A stretch of DNA of 41,102 bases from an uncultured Mitsuokella sp. (lineage in GTDB: Bacteria > Bacillota > Negativicutes > Selenomonadales > Selenomonadaceae): contig CAAGMF010000024.1 in the NCBI GenBank assembly GCA_900770895.1, forward strand, positions 1 to 41,102. Reading direction: 5' to 3'. Below, in pieces: positions 15,867 through 23,475 of the stretch. The position numbers and the translations under genes are program-made. Under the pieces are notes generated by a model. That model was not told where the DNA came from, ran no database searches, and saw only the letters and a program-made list of their open reading frames with translations. Positions within the stretch are counted from its first letter, which is position 1. The number at the start of each line of letters is the position of its first letter.

Positions 15867-16622
15867 ATGGTAAGGATACTAATCATGGGAGAAGGCCCAA
15901 CAGATGTTGGTCATCGAGATTATAAAAGTGGGCAATTCATCGAAGGCCCCGTTCCTGTCATTATTCGCAAAATCTTAGGAGAACACATTGAAATAGATCT
16001 TTTAGAGAAATCATCACGCAAGAAATCAAAAGGAAAGCATTTTCAGCGTTCCATCAGAGGACTGCATGGTCAAGGCGTGTATTCATGGTGGGCAAAAATG
16101 CAAGCTGCCGAACAGCTATATGACGTAGTAGCCTTTTATAGTGATTCTGATCGAGAGAGCGGCCATGATTCTCGATCAGAATCGGCCTGCCGTAAACGGT
16201 TCGATGAAGTGAAATCGGATATAGAAGCAGGATTTCATCAGGCTGATTCCCTCAATGTCTTAGATTTGTCTATTGTACCTGTGAAAATGATTGAGAGTTG
16301 GTTGATGGCAGATCCTGAAGCTTTTTCAGTTGCTTTTGGCAATGCACCCAAGTGTGGCAAAGGGGTGGAGAAAATTTTCCCTAAAAGGCCGGAATTAGAA
16401 TGGGGAGATAAGCATGATGTTTCGAGCAACTATCCTAAATGTCAGTTAAATCGGATTTTGTCTTGCTATGATAAAGAATCGAACCAAGAGACTTTTGTGC
16501 AACTGGCAGGTGTCATAGATTTTGAAAAGCTACGTAAAAGGTGCCCCATCAGTTTTGCTAGCTTCTACGAGGACTTGTCTAGTTTGAAGACAGCATTGCA
16601 AGATAAGCATGCTTTACCGTAA
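15867..16622 (+). CDS. TOPRIM-like (DUF4276-like) protein partner of the ATPase
   Basis: This 251-residue protein has the layout of a TOPRIM-type nuclease domain. An N-terminal strand is followed by Glu9 in MGEGPTD, and a second acidic pair, Asp93-x-Asp95, lies in AFYSDSDRES. A further acidic block is IESWLMADPEAF (residues 142-153). This E...DxD arrangement, with a helper ATPase encoded just upstream, matches the split ATPase/TOPRIM architecture of systems such as PARIS, although these proteins are not confidently the same family. The start ATG at 15867 has a weak AAGGTAGGG site and a 9-base gap after the ATPase stop. The catalytic acidic loop is encoded by a perfect 14-bp inverted repeat. 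The gene is AT-rich like its partner. Whether it cuts DNA or RNA is unknown. Confidence 0.7.
   Translation: MVRILIMGEGPTDVGHRDYKSGQFIEGPVPVIIRKILGEHIEIDLLEKSSRKKSKGKHFQRSIRGLHGQGVYSWWAKMQAAEQLYDVVAFYSDSDRESGHDSRSESACRKRFDEVKSDIEAGFHQADSLNVLDLSIVPVKMIESWLMADPEAFSVAFGNAPKCGKGVEKIFPKRPELEWGDKHDVSSNYPKCQLNRILSCYDKESNQETFVQLAGVIDFEKLRKRCPISFASFYEDLSSLKTALQDKHALP
16143..16183. repeat. Perfect 14-bp inverted repeat inside the TOPRIM-like gene
   Basis: GATTCTGATCGAGA (16143-16156) is exactly complementary to TCTCGATCAGAATC (16170-16183) across a 13-base loop. The left arm encodes Asp93-Ser-Asp95-Arg-Glu of the proposed active site, and the right arm encodes Ser-Arg-Ser-Glu-Ser. Confidence 0.9.
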
Positions 16623-16796
16623 GATTTGTTCATTGCTCCATTTATGGTGATGCTTTATTTGGCATTAACGAAAGAGTGTCCTGCAGTTCGCCATGCTATA
16701 ATCCGTCATTGTAACAAAAGATACCGACAGAGCAGTGCAGCTTGTGTCATAATCGGGTAGTGATGTTTTTTGTACGATATGAGTGGAGGTCAGGAA

Positions 16797-17351
16797 ATGG
16801 GCAAGTGGGCAGTCATATATTCATCGGTCACAGGCAATACGAAGCAGGTGGCTGAGGCAATCGCTGAGGCGGCTGGCGAGGCTGATGTCATCCGTGTGCA
16901 GGATGCCGGCGGAGTGGATCTGTCTCAGTATGAGGTTGTAGCGCTGGGCTACTGGCTGCGGCTCGGGCAGCCGGATGCCATGATGCTGAAATATCTGCCG
17001 CAGGTGCATGATGCCACCGTCGTGTTCTTCCAGACGCACGGTACGGAGAAGAACAGCGAGCATGCCGTGACCGCCTATGCGCGGGCCGGCTATCATCTCG
17101 GCAGTGGCTGTGATATACTGGGTACGTTCGGCTGCCAGGGGAAAATCAATCCGGCGCTCATCGAGAAGCGCAAGGCGGCAGGCCCCGATGATCCGCATGG
17201 CGGTCCGCACAGCACAGCGCGCTGGGCCAAGGCGGCCAACCATCCCGATGCCGATGACCTGCAGGCGGCACGCGATTTCGTAGCCGACATGCAGCATAAG
17301 CTCCAGATGCGGCGGGCTTTCGCAGCGAAAAAGGCTGCCAGGGGCAAATAA
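16797..17351 (+). CDS. Flavodoxin-family protein
   Basis: This 184-residue protein has the flavodoxin fold: an N-terminal strand and FMN phosphate loop YSSVTGNTKQVAEAIAE, then ALGYWLRLGQPDAMM, and VVFFQTHGTEKNSEHA around the second flavin loop. A Cys pair brackets SGCDILGTFGCQGKINPALIE, typical of the BilS/flavodoxin-like group annotated as flavodoxin family proteins. The tail is basic (RRAFAAKKAARGK). The ATG at 16797 is selected for GGAGGT 6 bases upstream. It stands alone between the AT-rich defence pair and a terminator, and its codon use returns to the GC-rich style of the host. Likely a low-potential electron carrier or flavin reductase, partner unknown. Confidence 0.82.
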   Translation: MGKWAVIYSSVTGNTKQVAEAIAEAAGEADVIRVQDAGGVDLSQYEVVALGYWLRLGQPDAMMLKYLPQVHDATVVFFQTHGTEKNSEHAVTAYARAGYHLGSGCDILGTFGCQGKINPALIEKRKAAGPDDPHGGPHSTARWAKAANHPDADDLQAARDFVADMQHKLQMRRAFAAKKAARGK

Positions 17352-17372
17352 GAATATTATATAGAGGTAAAT

Positions 17373-17423
17373 AGCGACAGGCACAGCTCTTTTTAGGGGG
17401 GCTGTGCCTGTCGCTGTTTTTTT
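17373..17423 (+). terminator. Strong intrinsic terminator after the flavodoxin gene
   Basis: A 15-bp perfect stem, AGCGACAGGCACAGC (17373-17387) with its complement at 17401-17415, is followed by G and seven T residues. It also lies just downstream of the convergent MFS gene (stop at 17433), so the stem may insulate both genes, although only the plus strand has a good T run. Confidence 0.9.
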
Positions 17424-17432
17424 CTTAAGTTT

Positions 17433-18635
17433 TCAGTTCTGCTCTGCAGGTTGCTGCAGGCGGTGGATGAGGTTCCAGTATACCCAGCCGGCATTCAGGA
17501 GCAGCAGGGCTGCGACGATGAAGAACAGATGGCTGATGCCGATTTCTGCTGCGATGGAGCCACCGAAAAAGGCGCCGGTGAACATGCCGATGAACTGCGA
17601 CGACTGGTTGAAGCCGTAGATGCGTCCGAGACATTCGGGCGGCGTCAGCATGCGGATGAGGTTGTTGCAGCTCGGCATGAGGCCGGCGATGGCTATGCCG
17701 TGTACGAAGCGCAGCAGTGCCAGCTGCCAGGGGGCGGTGACGAGTCCCTGCGGGATAGAGACGAGGCCGGCCAGCAGCAGACAGCCGCCAAGCACATATT
17801 GCGAGCTGATCCGGTCGGCGAGCTTGCCGAGTCGTGAGGCGAACAACATGCTCGCAAGGCCGGAGGAGGAGAATACGGCGCCGGATATGAGGGCGATATG
17901 CTCAGAATCCGGCGTTATTTCCTGTATGTAGACCGTCAGGATCGGCGAGATGCAGGTCAGCGAGAAATGCAGCAGCACCGTCGTCAGGAAAAGTCCGATA
18001 ACCGCCGCGCGCTGGGGCAGGCGGGCGAAGCTTTCGCGCAGCGTCAGCGTGGCGGCAACGGGGTTCGGCTTGAATGTCTCGTGCAGCTGCGTGAGCGCGC
18101 AGAAGCCGAGCAGGCAGCAGGAGCCGATGAACCAGAAGCTGTGACGGATGCCTATGGTTTCGGCCAGCCAGCCGCCGAAAACCGGTCCGAGTAGGCCGCC
18201 GGATACCTGAGCGGTGAAGAACATGCCCATGGCCCAACCGGAGTGCTTTTTCGGCGTTTCGGAGGCGATGAGCGGGATGGCAGCGGCCTGGAACCCCGAG
18301 AGCGAGCCCTGCATCAGGCGCAGCAGGAGCAGCTGATGGACGCTCTGGGCGAAGCCGAGCAGGATCATGACGGTGCCGAGGGCGGCCGAAGCGCGCAACA
18401 CCATGGGCTTGCGGCCGTACTTATCCGACAGGCGGCCCCATATGGGGGAGAATATCGCAAGACTGATGAAGTTCGCGCCGAAGATGAGCCCGGACCAGCG
18501 GGCCACGTCGCTCGGGTCCTCGATGCCCATCTCGTGTACATACAGCGGCAGTATCGGCTGCATCTGGCTCATTCCGATCGATGTTATAAATGAAGCGATG
18601 CAGCAGATGAACAGATTGCGTTTCCATTTTTCCAT
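17433..18635 (-). CDS. MFS transporter, drug-efflux type (DHA1-like)
   Basis: This 400-residue, 12-helix major facilitator resembles drug:proton antiporters of the MdtG/TetA type. It has the loop 2-3 motif A as GRLSDKYGRKPMVL and the family motif LLRLMQGSLSGFQAAAIPLIASE. A GLLGPVFGGWLAE motif C in helix 5 is characteristic of exporters, and a second half carries SRLGKLADRISSQY. The start at 18635 (MEKWKRNLF) is chosen for the AGGAG site 10 bases upstream; the frame extends 19 codons further without a ribosome site. It converges on the flavodoxin gene and diverges from ilvN. Substrate is not predictable. Confidence 0.85.
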   Translation of the reverse strand: MEKWKRNLFICCIASFITSIGMSQMQPILPLYVHEMGIEDPSDVARWSGLIFGANFISLAIFSPIWGRLSDKYGRKPMVLRASAALGTVMILLGFAQSVHQLLLLRLMQGSLSGFQAAAIPLIASETPKKHSGWAMGMFFTAQVSGGLLGPVFGGWLAETIGIRHSFWFIGSCCLLGFCALTQLHETFKPNPVAATLTLRESFARLPQRAAVIGLFLTTVLLHFSLTCISPILTVYIQEITPDSEHIALISGAVFSSSGLASMLFASRLGKLADRISSQYVLGGCLLLAGLVSIPQGLVTAPWQLALLRFVHGIAIAGLMPSCNNLIRMLTPPECLGRIYGFNQSSQFIGMFTGAFFGGSIAAEIGISHLFFIVAALLLLNAGWVYWNLIHRLQQPAEQN

Positions 18636-18862
18636 GATATGCGGACTCCTGTAAAAAATTGGTAAATTTATTTTAGCACAAAAGCCGCCCAATCGCGATG
18701 CAGAGGCGGATAAAAAATATCAATCCTGTCGTTTTCAGCAAGAAACTGCTTTTCGGGGTCTGGCGATGCGCGTATGGCGCACTTTTTTGGCAGGTTGTTA
18801 TTTTTGTTAGGAAATCAAGGTCAAAGATTTTGCAGGAGTGGACATTTTTATTTCAAAAGGGG

Positions 18863-18899
18863 TTGAAATCCATTCTTGTATATGCTATAGTGTATACAA
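18863..18899 (+). promoter_or_regulatory. ilv-leu promoter with a 24-bp palindromic operator candidate
   Basis: TTGAAA (18863-18868) and TATAGT (18886-18891) are 17 bases apart. A dyad TTGTATA-N10-TATACAA (18876-18899) is centred on the palindrome CTATAG and covers the -10 box. Placement over the -10 box predicts repression. The 317-bp gap to the divergent MFS gene holds nothing else convincing; no T-box or leader terminator precedes ilvN. Confidence 0.65.
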
Positions 18900-18953
18900 T
18901 GTTCCTGACAGAGATATACTAAGGACGATAGTAGACGAGGGGGAGACGGATTC

Positions 18954-19484
18954 ATGAAACATGTTCTTTCCGTTTTCGTTGAGAATCAGACTGGCGTACT
19001 TGTCCGTGTCGCGAGCATGTTTTCCAGACGTGAGTTCAATATCGACAGCTTGTCGGTCGGAGTGACGGAGTCACCGGACTACTCCCGCATCACGATCGTG
19101 GTGCAGGGCGATGAGAATCTGGTCGAGCAGATGATCAAGCAGCTCGAGAAGATGCCTGTCGTGCGGGCTGTGCAGCGGCTGGATGAGAAAAACGCGGTGT
19201 GCCGCAGCCTGACGCTGATCAAGGTCAGGGCAGATGATTCGAACCGGCTTGATGTCTTGAAGATGGCTGAGTTGTTCCGGGCTCATGTAGTCGATGTTGA
19301 TTCGTCGACGCTCATTTTCGAGATCACAGGCAGCGATGATAAGGTCTCGGCTTTCCTGAAAGTCGTAAAGCCTTATGGCATCGGCGAGGTCATCCGCACC
19401 GGTCTCGTAGCGCTGGAGCGCGGTGAACATACCATTTATGAACATTGTGAGGAGAGAGAGTACTATGGCAAAAACTTATTATGA
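18954..19484 (+). CDS. ilvN: Acetolactate synthase small (regulatory) subunit
   Basis: IlvN/IlvH activates the acetolactate synthase large subunit and confers valine feedback. This 176-residue protein opens with the ACT domain HVLSVFVENQTGVLVRVASMFSRR followed by FNIDSLSVGVTE. The C-terminal half has the conserved LIKVRADDSNRLDVLKMAELFRAHVVDV and KPYGIGEVIRTGLVALERG blocks. A GGGGGAGA site precedes the ATG. It is the first gene of the branched-chain operon and overlaps ilvC by 20 bases. Its catalytic partner ilvB lies about 4 kb downstream at the operon end rather than next to it, which is unusual. Confidence 0.95.
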   Translation: MKHVLSVFVENQTGVLVRVASMFSRREFNIDSLSVGVTESPDYSRITIVVQGDENLVEQMIKQLEKMPVVRAVQRLDEKNAVCRSLTLIKVRADDSNRLDVLKMAELFRAHVVDVDSSTLIFEITGSDDKVSAFLKVVKPYGIGEVIRTGLVALERGEHTIYEHCEEREYYGKNLL

Positions 19485-20481
19485 CCAGGACGCAGATTGG
19501 AATCTCATGAGTGGCAAGACCATAGCCATTATCGGTTACGGCAGCCAGGGACATGCTCATGCGCTGAACCTCAAAGACAGCGGCGCCAATGTCATCGTCG
19601 GTCTCTATGAAGGTTCGAAATCCAAGAAAGTTGCCGAGGAGCATGGCCTGAAGGTCTTCACGGTCGCTGAGGCGGTCAAGCAGGCAGATATCGTCACGGT
19701 CCTGATCCCGGATGAGAAGCAGGCTGATGTCTACAAGACTGAGATTGCTCCGAACCTGAAGGAAGGCAGCGCTCTCGTCTTTGCTCATGGCTTCAATATC
19801 CATTTCCAGCAGATCATCCCGCCGAAGAATATCGATGTATTCATGGTCGCTCCGAAGGGACCGGGCCATCTCGTTCGCCGCACCTATACCGAGGGCTCGG
19901 GCGTTCCGGTCGTGTTCGCTGTCTACCAGGATTATTCGGGCAAGTGCTTCGATATGGCTCTGGCTTATGCAAAAGGCCTCGGCGCTCTGCGTGCCGGCGC
20001 TCTGCAGACGACGTTCCGCGATGAGACCGAGGAGGACCTCTTCGGCGAGCAGGCAGTCCTCTGCGGTGGCGTTTGCCAGCTGATGCAGACTGGTTTCGAG
20101 GTACTCGTCGAGGCTGGTTATCCGCCGGAGATGGCATATTTCGAGTGCTTCCACGAGATGAAGCTCATCGTCGATCTCTGCTATGAGGGCGGCTTCACGA
20201 AGATGCGCAAGTCCATCTCCGATACGGCTGAGTATGGCGACTACATGGCTGGCCCGCGCATCATCACCGAGGATACGAAGAAAGAGATGAAGAAGATCCT
20301 GAAGGAAATCCAGGATGGTACGTTCGCGCGCAACTGGCTGCTCGAGAACAAATCGGCTGGCCGCGTGAACTTCCTCATGCAGCGTCGTCTCCATGCTGAG
20401 CATCCGATCGAGAAGGTCGGTAAGGAACTGCGTGCTATGATGCCGTGGCTCAAAGGCAAAGAGGCTCTGGATAACGACTGA
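19465..20481 (+). CDS. ilvC: Ketol-acid reductoisomerase (class I)
   Basis: IlvC rearranges and reduces acetolactate or acetohydroxybutyrate to the dihydroxy acid, using Mg2+ and NADPH. The 338-residue length is class I. The N-terminus MAKTYYDQDADWNLM matches the family and fixes the start at 19465, where GGAGAG lies upstream; the longer frame start at 19423 falls inside ilvN. The Rossmann motif GYGSQG is at residues 24-29, and the Mg-binding acidic residues lie in FRDETEEDLFGEQ and ECFHEMKLIVDL. Its start is buried in the end of ilvN, so translation is likely coupled. A terminator-like hairpin follows. Confidence 0.97.
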   Translation: MAKTYYDQDADWNLMSGKTIAIIGYGSQGHAHALNLKDSGANVIVGLYEGSKSKKVAEEHGLKVFTVAEAVKQADIVTVLIPDEKQADVYKTEIAPNLKEGSALVFAHGFNIHFQQIIPPKNIDVFMVAPKGPGHLVRRTYTEGSGVPVVFAVYQDYSGKCFDMALAYAKGLGALRAGALQTTFRDETEEDLFGEQAVLCGGVCQLMQTGFEVLVEAGYPPEMAYFECFHEMKLIVDLCYEGGFTKMRKSISDTAEYGDYMAGPRIITEDTKKEMKKILKEIQDGTFARNWLLENKSAGRVNFLMQRRLHAEHPIEKVGKELRAMMPWLKGKEALDND

Positions 20482-20520
20482 TCGCCGCTTCCAGATTACT
20501 GCCCGGGTTAGCGTATAAAG

Positions 20521-20558
20521 AGCCTTCCCTTGATTGAAAGAATCAGGGGAAGGCTTTT
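20521..20558 (+). terminator. Terminator-like hairpin between ilvC and leuC
   Basis: A 15-bp stem (20521-20535 with 20541-20555, one wobble pair) with a GAAAG loop ends in TTTT. Only 40 bases separate it from the leuC ATG and no clear promoter is visible there. It may therefore attenuate rather than end the operon. Its core resembles the hairpin between hisG and hisD. Confidence 0.75.
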
Positions 20559-20597
20559 ATTGGATAGAAAGTATATGTGTATAGGGGAGGTCCTTCT

Positions 20598-21860
20598 ATG
20601 GGCATGAATATGACGGAGAAGATACTCGCCAAGCATGCCGGCCTGGAGTCGGTGAAGGCGGGAGATCTCATAATCTGCCAGCTCGACCGCGTCATGGGGA
20701 ATGACATCACGGCGGCGCCGGCCATCGCGAAACTCAATGAGCTGGGCATGAAGCCGTTTGATAAAGATAAAGTCGTCCTCGTGCCGGACCATTTCCAGCC
20801 GGCCAAGGATATCAAATCAGCTGGTCTCGCGAAAACGCTGCGCGACTTTGCCCATAAATATGATATCAAGCATTACTATGAGCAGGGACGTGTGGGCATC
20901 GAGCATGTCATACTGCCGGAAAAGGGTGTCGTAGGGCCCGGCATGTTGACGATCGGAGCAGACTCGCATACCTGCACCTATGGCGCTGTGAATGGCTTCT
21001 CTACCGGCGTGGGCACGACCGACCTCGTTGTCGGTATCGCCACGGGCAAAGCCTGGTTCAAGGTGCCGCCGGCGATCAAGGTCGTGCTGACCGGCAAGAA
21101 GCACGATGGTATCTGCGGCAAGGATGTCATCCTGCACCTCATCGGCCTCATAGGTGTCGATGGTGCGCGCTATCAGTCGTTGGAATTCGCCGGCGAGGGT
21201 GTAGCCTCGCTGTCGATGACGGACCGTCTCACGATAGCGAATATGGCTATCGAGGCCGGTGCGAAGAACGGCATATTCCCGTTCGACGAGGTCACGAAGG
21301 AGTATGAGGATGGCCGCGTCGAGGAGCCGTATGAGCCGGTAGCTCCGGATAATGATGCCGAGTATGTGCGCACGGTCGAGATCAACCTCGATGAGTTGCA
21401 GCCGACGGTGGCATTCCCGCATCTGCCGGGCAACGCGAAGCGCGTGGCCGATATCAAGGAACCCATCGCCATCGACCAGGTCGTCATCGGCTCCTGCACG
21501 AATGGCCGGCTCGAGGACCTGGCCATCGCCGCCAGCATCCTGAAAGGGCATAAAGTGAATCCGCGCGTCCGCTGCATCGTCATCCCGGGCAGCCCGGCGG
21601 TCTATCAGGAGGCCATGCACCGTGGCTATATCGATACCTTTATCGATGCGGAGTGCGTCGTATCCTGCCCGACCTGCGGACCATGCCTCGGTGGCTATAT
21701 GGGCATCATGACGGACGGCGAGCGCTGCGTTTCGACGACGAACCGCAATTTCATCGGCCGCATGGGCAGCACATCGAGCGAGGTCTATCTGGCCGGACCG
21801 TACGTAGCGGCCGCCAGTGCAGTGCTCGGGCGCATCGCGTGCCCTGAGGATATAGAGTGA
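20598..21860 (+). CDS. leuC: 3-isopropylmalate dehydratase large subunit
   Basis: LeuC with LeuD isomerises 2-isopropylmalate to 3-isopropylmalate in leucine synthesis. This 420-residue aconitase-family protein is the shorter prokaryotic/archaeal-type large subunit. The [4Fe-4S] ligands are the Cys in IGSCTNGR (about residue 300) and the pair in CPTCGPCLGG (about 357-363). GADSHTCTYGA is also diagnostic. The ATG at 20598 has GGAGG upstream; further in-frame ATGs at 20604 and 20610 are alternatives. leuD starts 26 bases after its stop. The same family includes homoaconitase, but the leuB/ilv neighbours favour leucine synthesis. Confidence 0.93.
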   Translation: MGMNMTEKILAKHAGLESVKAGDLIICQLDRVMGNDITAAPAIAKLNELGMKPFDKDKVVLVPDHFQPAKDIKSAGLAKTLRDFAHKYDIKHYYEQGRVGIEHVILPEKGVVGPGMLTIGADSHTCTYGAVNGFSTGVGTTDLVVGIATGKAWFKVPPAIKVVLTGKKHDGICGKDVILHLIGLIGVDGARYQSLEFAGEGVASLSMTDRLTIANMAIEAGAKNGIFPFDEVTKEYEDGRVEEPYEPVAPDNDAEYVRTVEINLDELQPTVAFPHLPGNAKRVADIKEPIAIDQVVIGSCTNGRLEDLAIAASILKGHKVNPRVRCIVIPGSPAVYQEAMHRGYIDTFIDAECVVSCPTCGPCLGGYMGIMTDGERCVSTTNRNFIGRMGSTSSEVYLAGPYVAAASAVLGRIACPEDIE

Positions 21861-21886
21861 CGGGACATCAGAAGGAGGTTATAAGC

Positions 21887-22378
21887 ATGGCAGGATTCAA
21901 AGGAAAAGTATGGCGCTATGGCGATAATATCGATACTGATGTCATCATACCGGCCCGGTATCTGAGCTCGTTCGACCCGCAGGAGCTGGCCAGCCATTGC
22001 ATGGTGGATATCGATGAGACATTTGCCAAAGAGGTGAAGCCGGGCGATATCATGGTCGGCGGGCGCAACTTCGGTTGCGGCTCCTCGCGTGAGCATGCGC
22101 CGATAGCGATCAAGGCGTCCGGTGTGCCGGTCGTCATAGCGGCCAGCTTCGCGCGTATCTTCTATCGCAACGGCATCAATATCGGCCTGCCGCTGCTCGA
22201 AATCGGCGATGATGTCGAGAAAATAAAGGCCGGCGATGAGATCGAGGCTGACCCTGCGACCGGCATCATCAAAGACCTGACTACAGGCGACACCTTCCAG
22301 GCGCACCCGCTGCCAGGCTTCATCCAGGATATAGCCAAAGCTGGCGGACTGATCAACTACGTGAAGCAGAAGGGATAA
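21887..22378 (+). CDS. leuD: 3-isopropylmalate dehydratase small subunit
   Basis: LeuD completes the isopropylmalate isomerase active site. The 163-residue protein has the swivelling-domain signatures NIDTDVIIPARYL near the N-terminus and GGRNFGCGSSREHAPIAI. The start is set at 21887, where GAAGGAGGT lies 8 bases upstream; the longer frame overlapping leuC lacks a site. The next gene, leuB, begins 4 bases after its stop. Length matches the short LeuD type that pairs with the 420-residue LeuC. Confidence 0.95.
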   Translation: MAGFKGKVWRYGDNIDTDVIIPARYLSSFDPQELASHCMVDIDETFAKEVKPGDIMVGGRNFGCGSSREHAPIAIKASGVPVVIAASFARIFYRNGINIGLPLLEIGDDVEKIKAGDEIEADPATGIIKDLTTGDTFQAHPLPGFIQDIAKAGGLINYVKQKG

Positions 22379-22382
22379 GCAA

Positions 22383-23450
22383 ATGTCATACAAGATAACA
22401 GTCATTCCTGGCGATGGTATCGGCCAGGAAATCGTTGACTCAGCCGTAGAGGTACTGCGCAAAGCCGATGAGAAATATTCCCTGGGGCTCGAGTATGTGT
22501 ACAAGGATGCCGGCGGGACGGCCTACGATAAATTCGGTACGCCGCTGCCGCAGGAAACCATAGACACCTGCAAAGCCTCGGACGCCGTACTGTTCGGCGC
22601 CGTGGGCGGTGACAAGTGGGATCACGTCGATCCGGGCAAGCGGCCGGAGAAAGCCATACTGGGCCTGCGTAAGAATCTGGGCCTTTATGCGAACCTGCGG
22701 CCGGTGAAGATCGCTGACTCGCTCGTCGAGTATTCACCACTGAAGCCGGAACTGGCGAAAGGCGTAGATCTCGTCATCGTGCGCGAGCTGATCGGCGGCA
22801 TATATTTTGGTGACAAATGCGAGAGCGAGTTCCATAATGGCGCAGAGCGCGCCTGGGATCTCGAGAACTACTCCGTGCCTGAGGTGGAGCGCATCGCAAA
22901 GCTGGCGTTTGAGACCGCCCGCCTGCGCCGTGGCAAGGTGACATCCGTCGATAAGTCGAATGTCCTGGCGACGTCGCGCCTCTGGCGGCGTACAGTGGCT
23001 GATGTCGCGAAGAAATATCCGGATATAGAGCTCAATAATCTCTATGTGGATAACTGTGCGATGCAGCTCGCCGTGCATCCGAGCCAGTTCGATGTCATAG
23101 TGACAGGCAACCTGTTCGGTGATATACTGTCGGATGAGGCTGCTGTCGTATCCGGCTCCATAGGCATGCTGCCCTCGGCCTCCATCGGCGAGAGCACGAG
23201 CCTCTATGAGCCTATACACGGCAGTGCGCCGGATATTGCCGGCCAGGGTATCGCGAATCCGATGGCGACGATACTGTCGGCAGCCATGCTGCTGCGCTAT
23301 TCGCTGAAGGAAGAGCAGGCGGCGGATGCTATCGAGAAGGCAGTGTCGCAGGCGCTGGCTGACGGCTATCGCACGCCAGACCTTTATCGTGACGGCTTCA
23401 AGAAAGTAGATACGGCCGGCATCACGCAGGCCATTATCGAGCGTATTTGA
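22383..23450 (+). CDS. leuB: 3-isopropylmalate dehydrogenase
   Basis: LeuB oxidatively decarboxylates 3-isopropylmalate with NAD+ to 2-ketoisocaproate. The 355-residue protein has ITVIPGDGIGQEIV at the N-terminus, GAVGGDKWD, and the substrate Arg blocks GLRKNLGLYANLRPVK and IVRELIGGIYFG. The metal-site segment NLFGDILSDEAA and the NAD loop EPIHGSAPDIAGQGIANP follow. The Leu-rich ILGLRK helix favours isopropylmalate over isocitrate. It is packed tightly after leuD, with an AAGGGAT ribosome site in the leuD end, and is followed 25 bases later by ilvB. Confidence 0.96.
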   Translation: MSYKITVIPGDGIGQEIVDSAVEVLRKADEKYSLGLEYVYKDAGGTAYDKFGTPLPQETIDTCKASDAVLFGAVGGDKWDHVDPGKRPEKAILGLRKNLGLYANLRPVKIADSLVEYSPLKPELAKGVDLVIVRELIGGIYFGDKCESEFHNGAERAWDLENYSVPEVERIAKLAFETARLRRGKVTSVDKSNVLATSRLWRRTVADVAKKYPDIELNNLYVDNCAMQLAVHPSQFDVIVTGNLFGDILSDEAAVVSGSIGMLPSASIGESTSLYEPIHGSAPDIAGQGIANPMATILSAAMLLRYSLKEEQAADAIEKAVSQALADGYRTPDLYRDGFKKVDTAGITQAIIERI

Positions 23451-23475
23451 TCGCATACAGCGGGGAGGAAGGCTG

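Noticed and set aside
18698..18922. 74-codon frame before ilvN, considered as a leader peptide
   Set aside because: It ends inside the ilv promoter and lies upstream of the transcript start, has no ribosome site and no run of Leu, Val or Ile codons.
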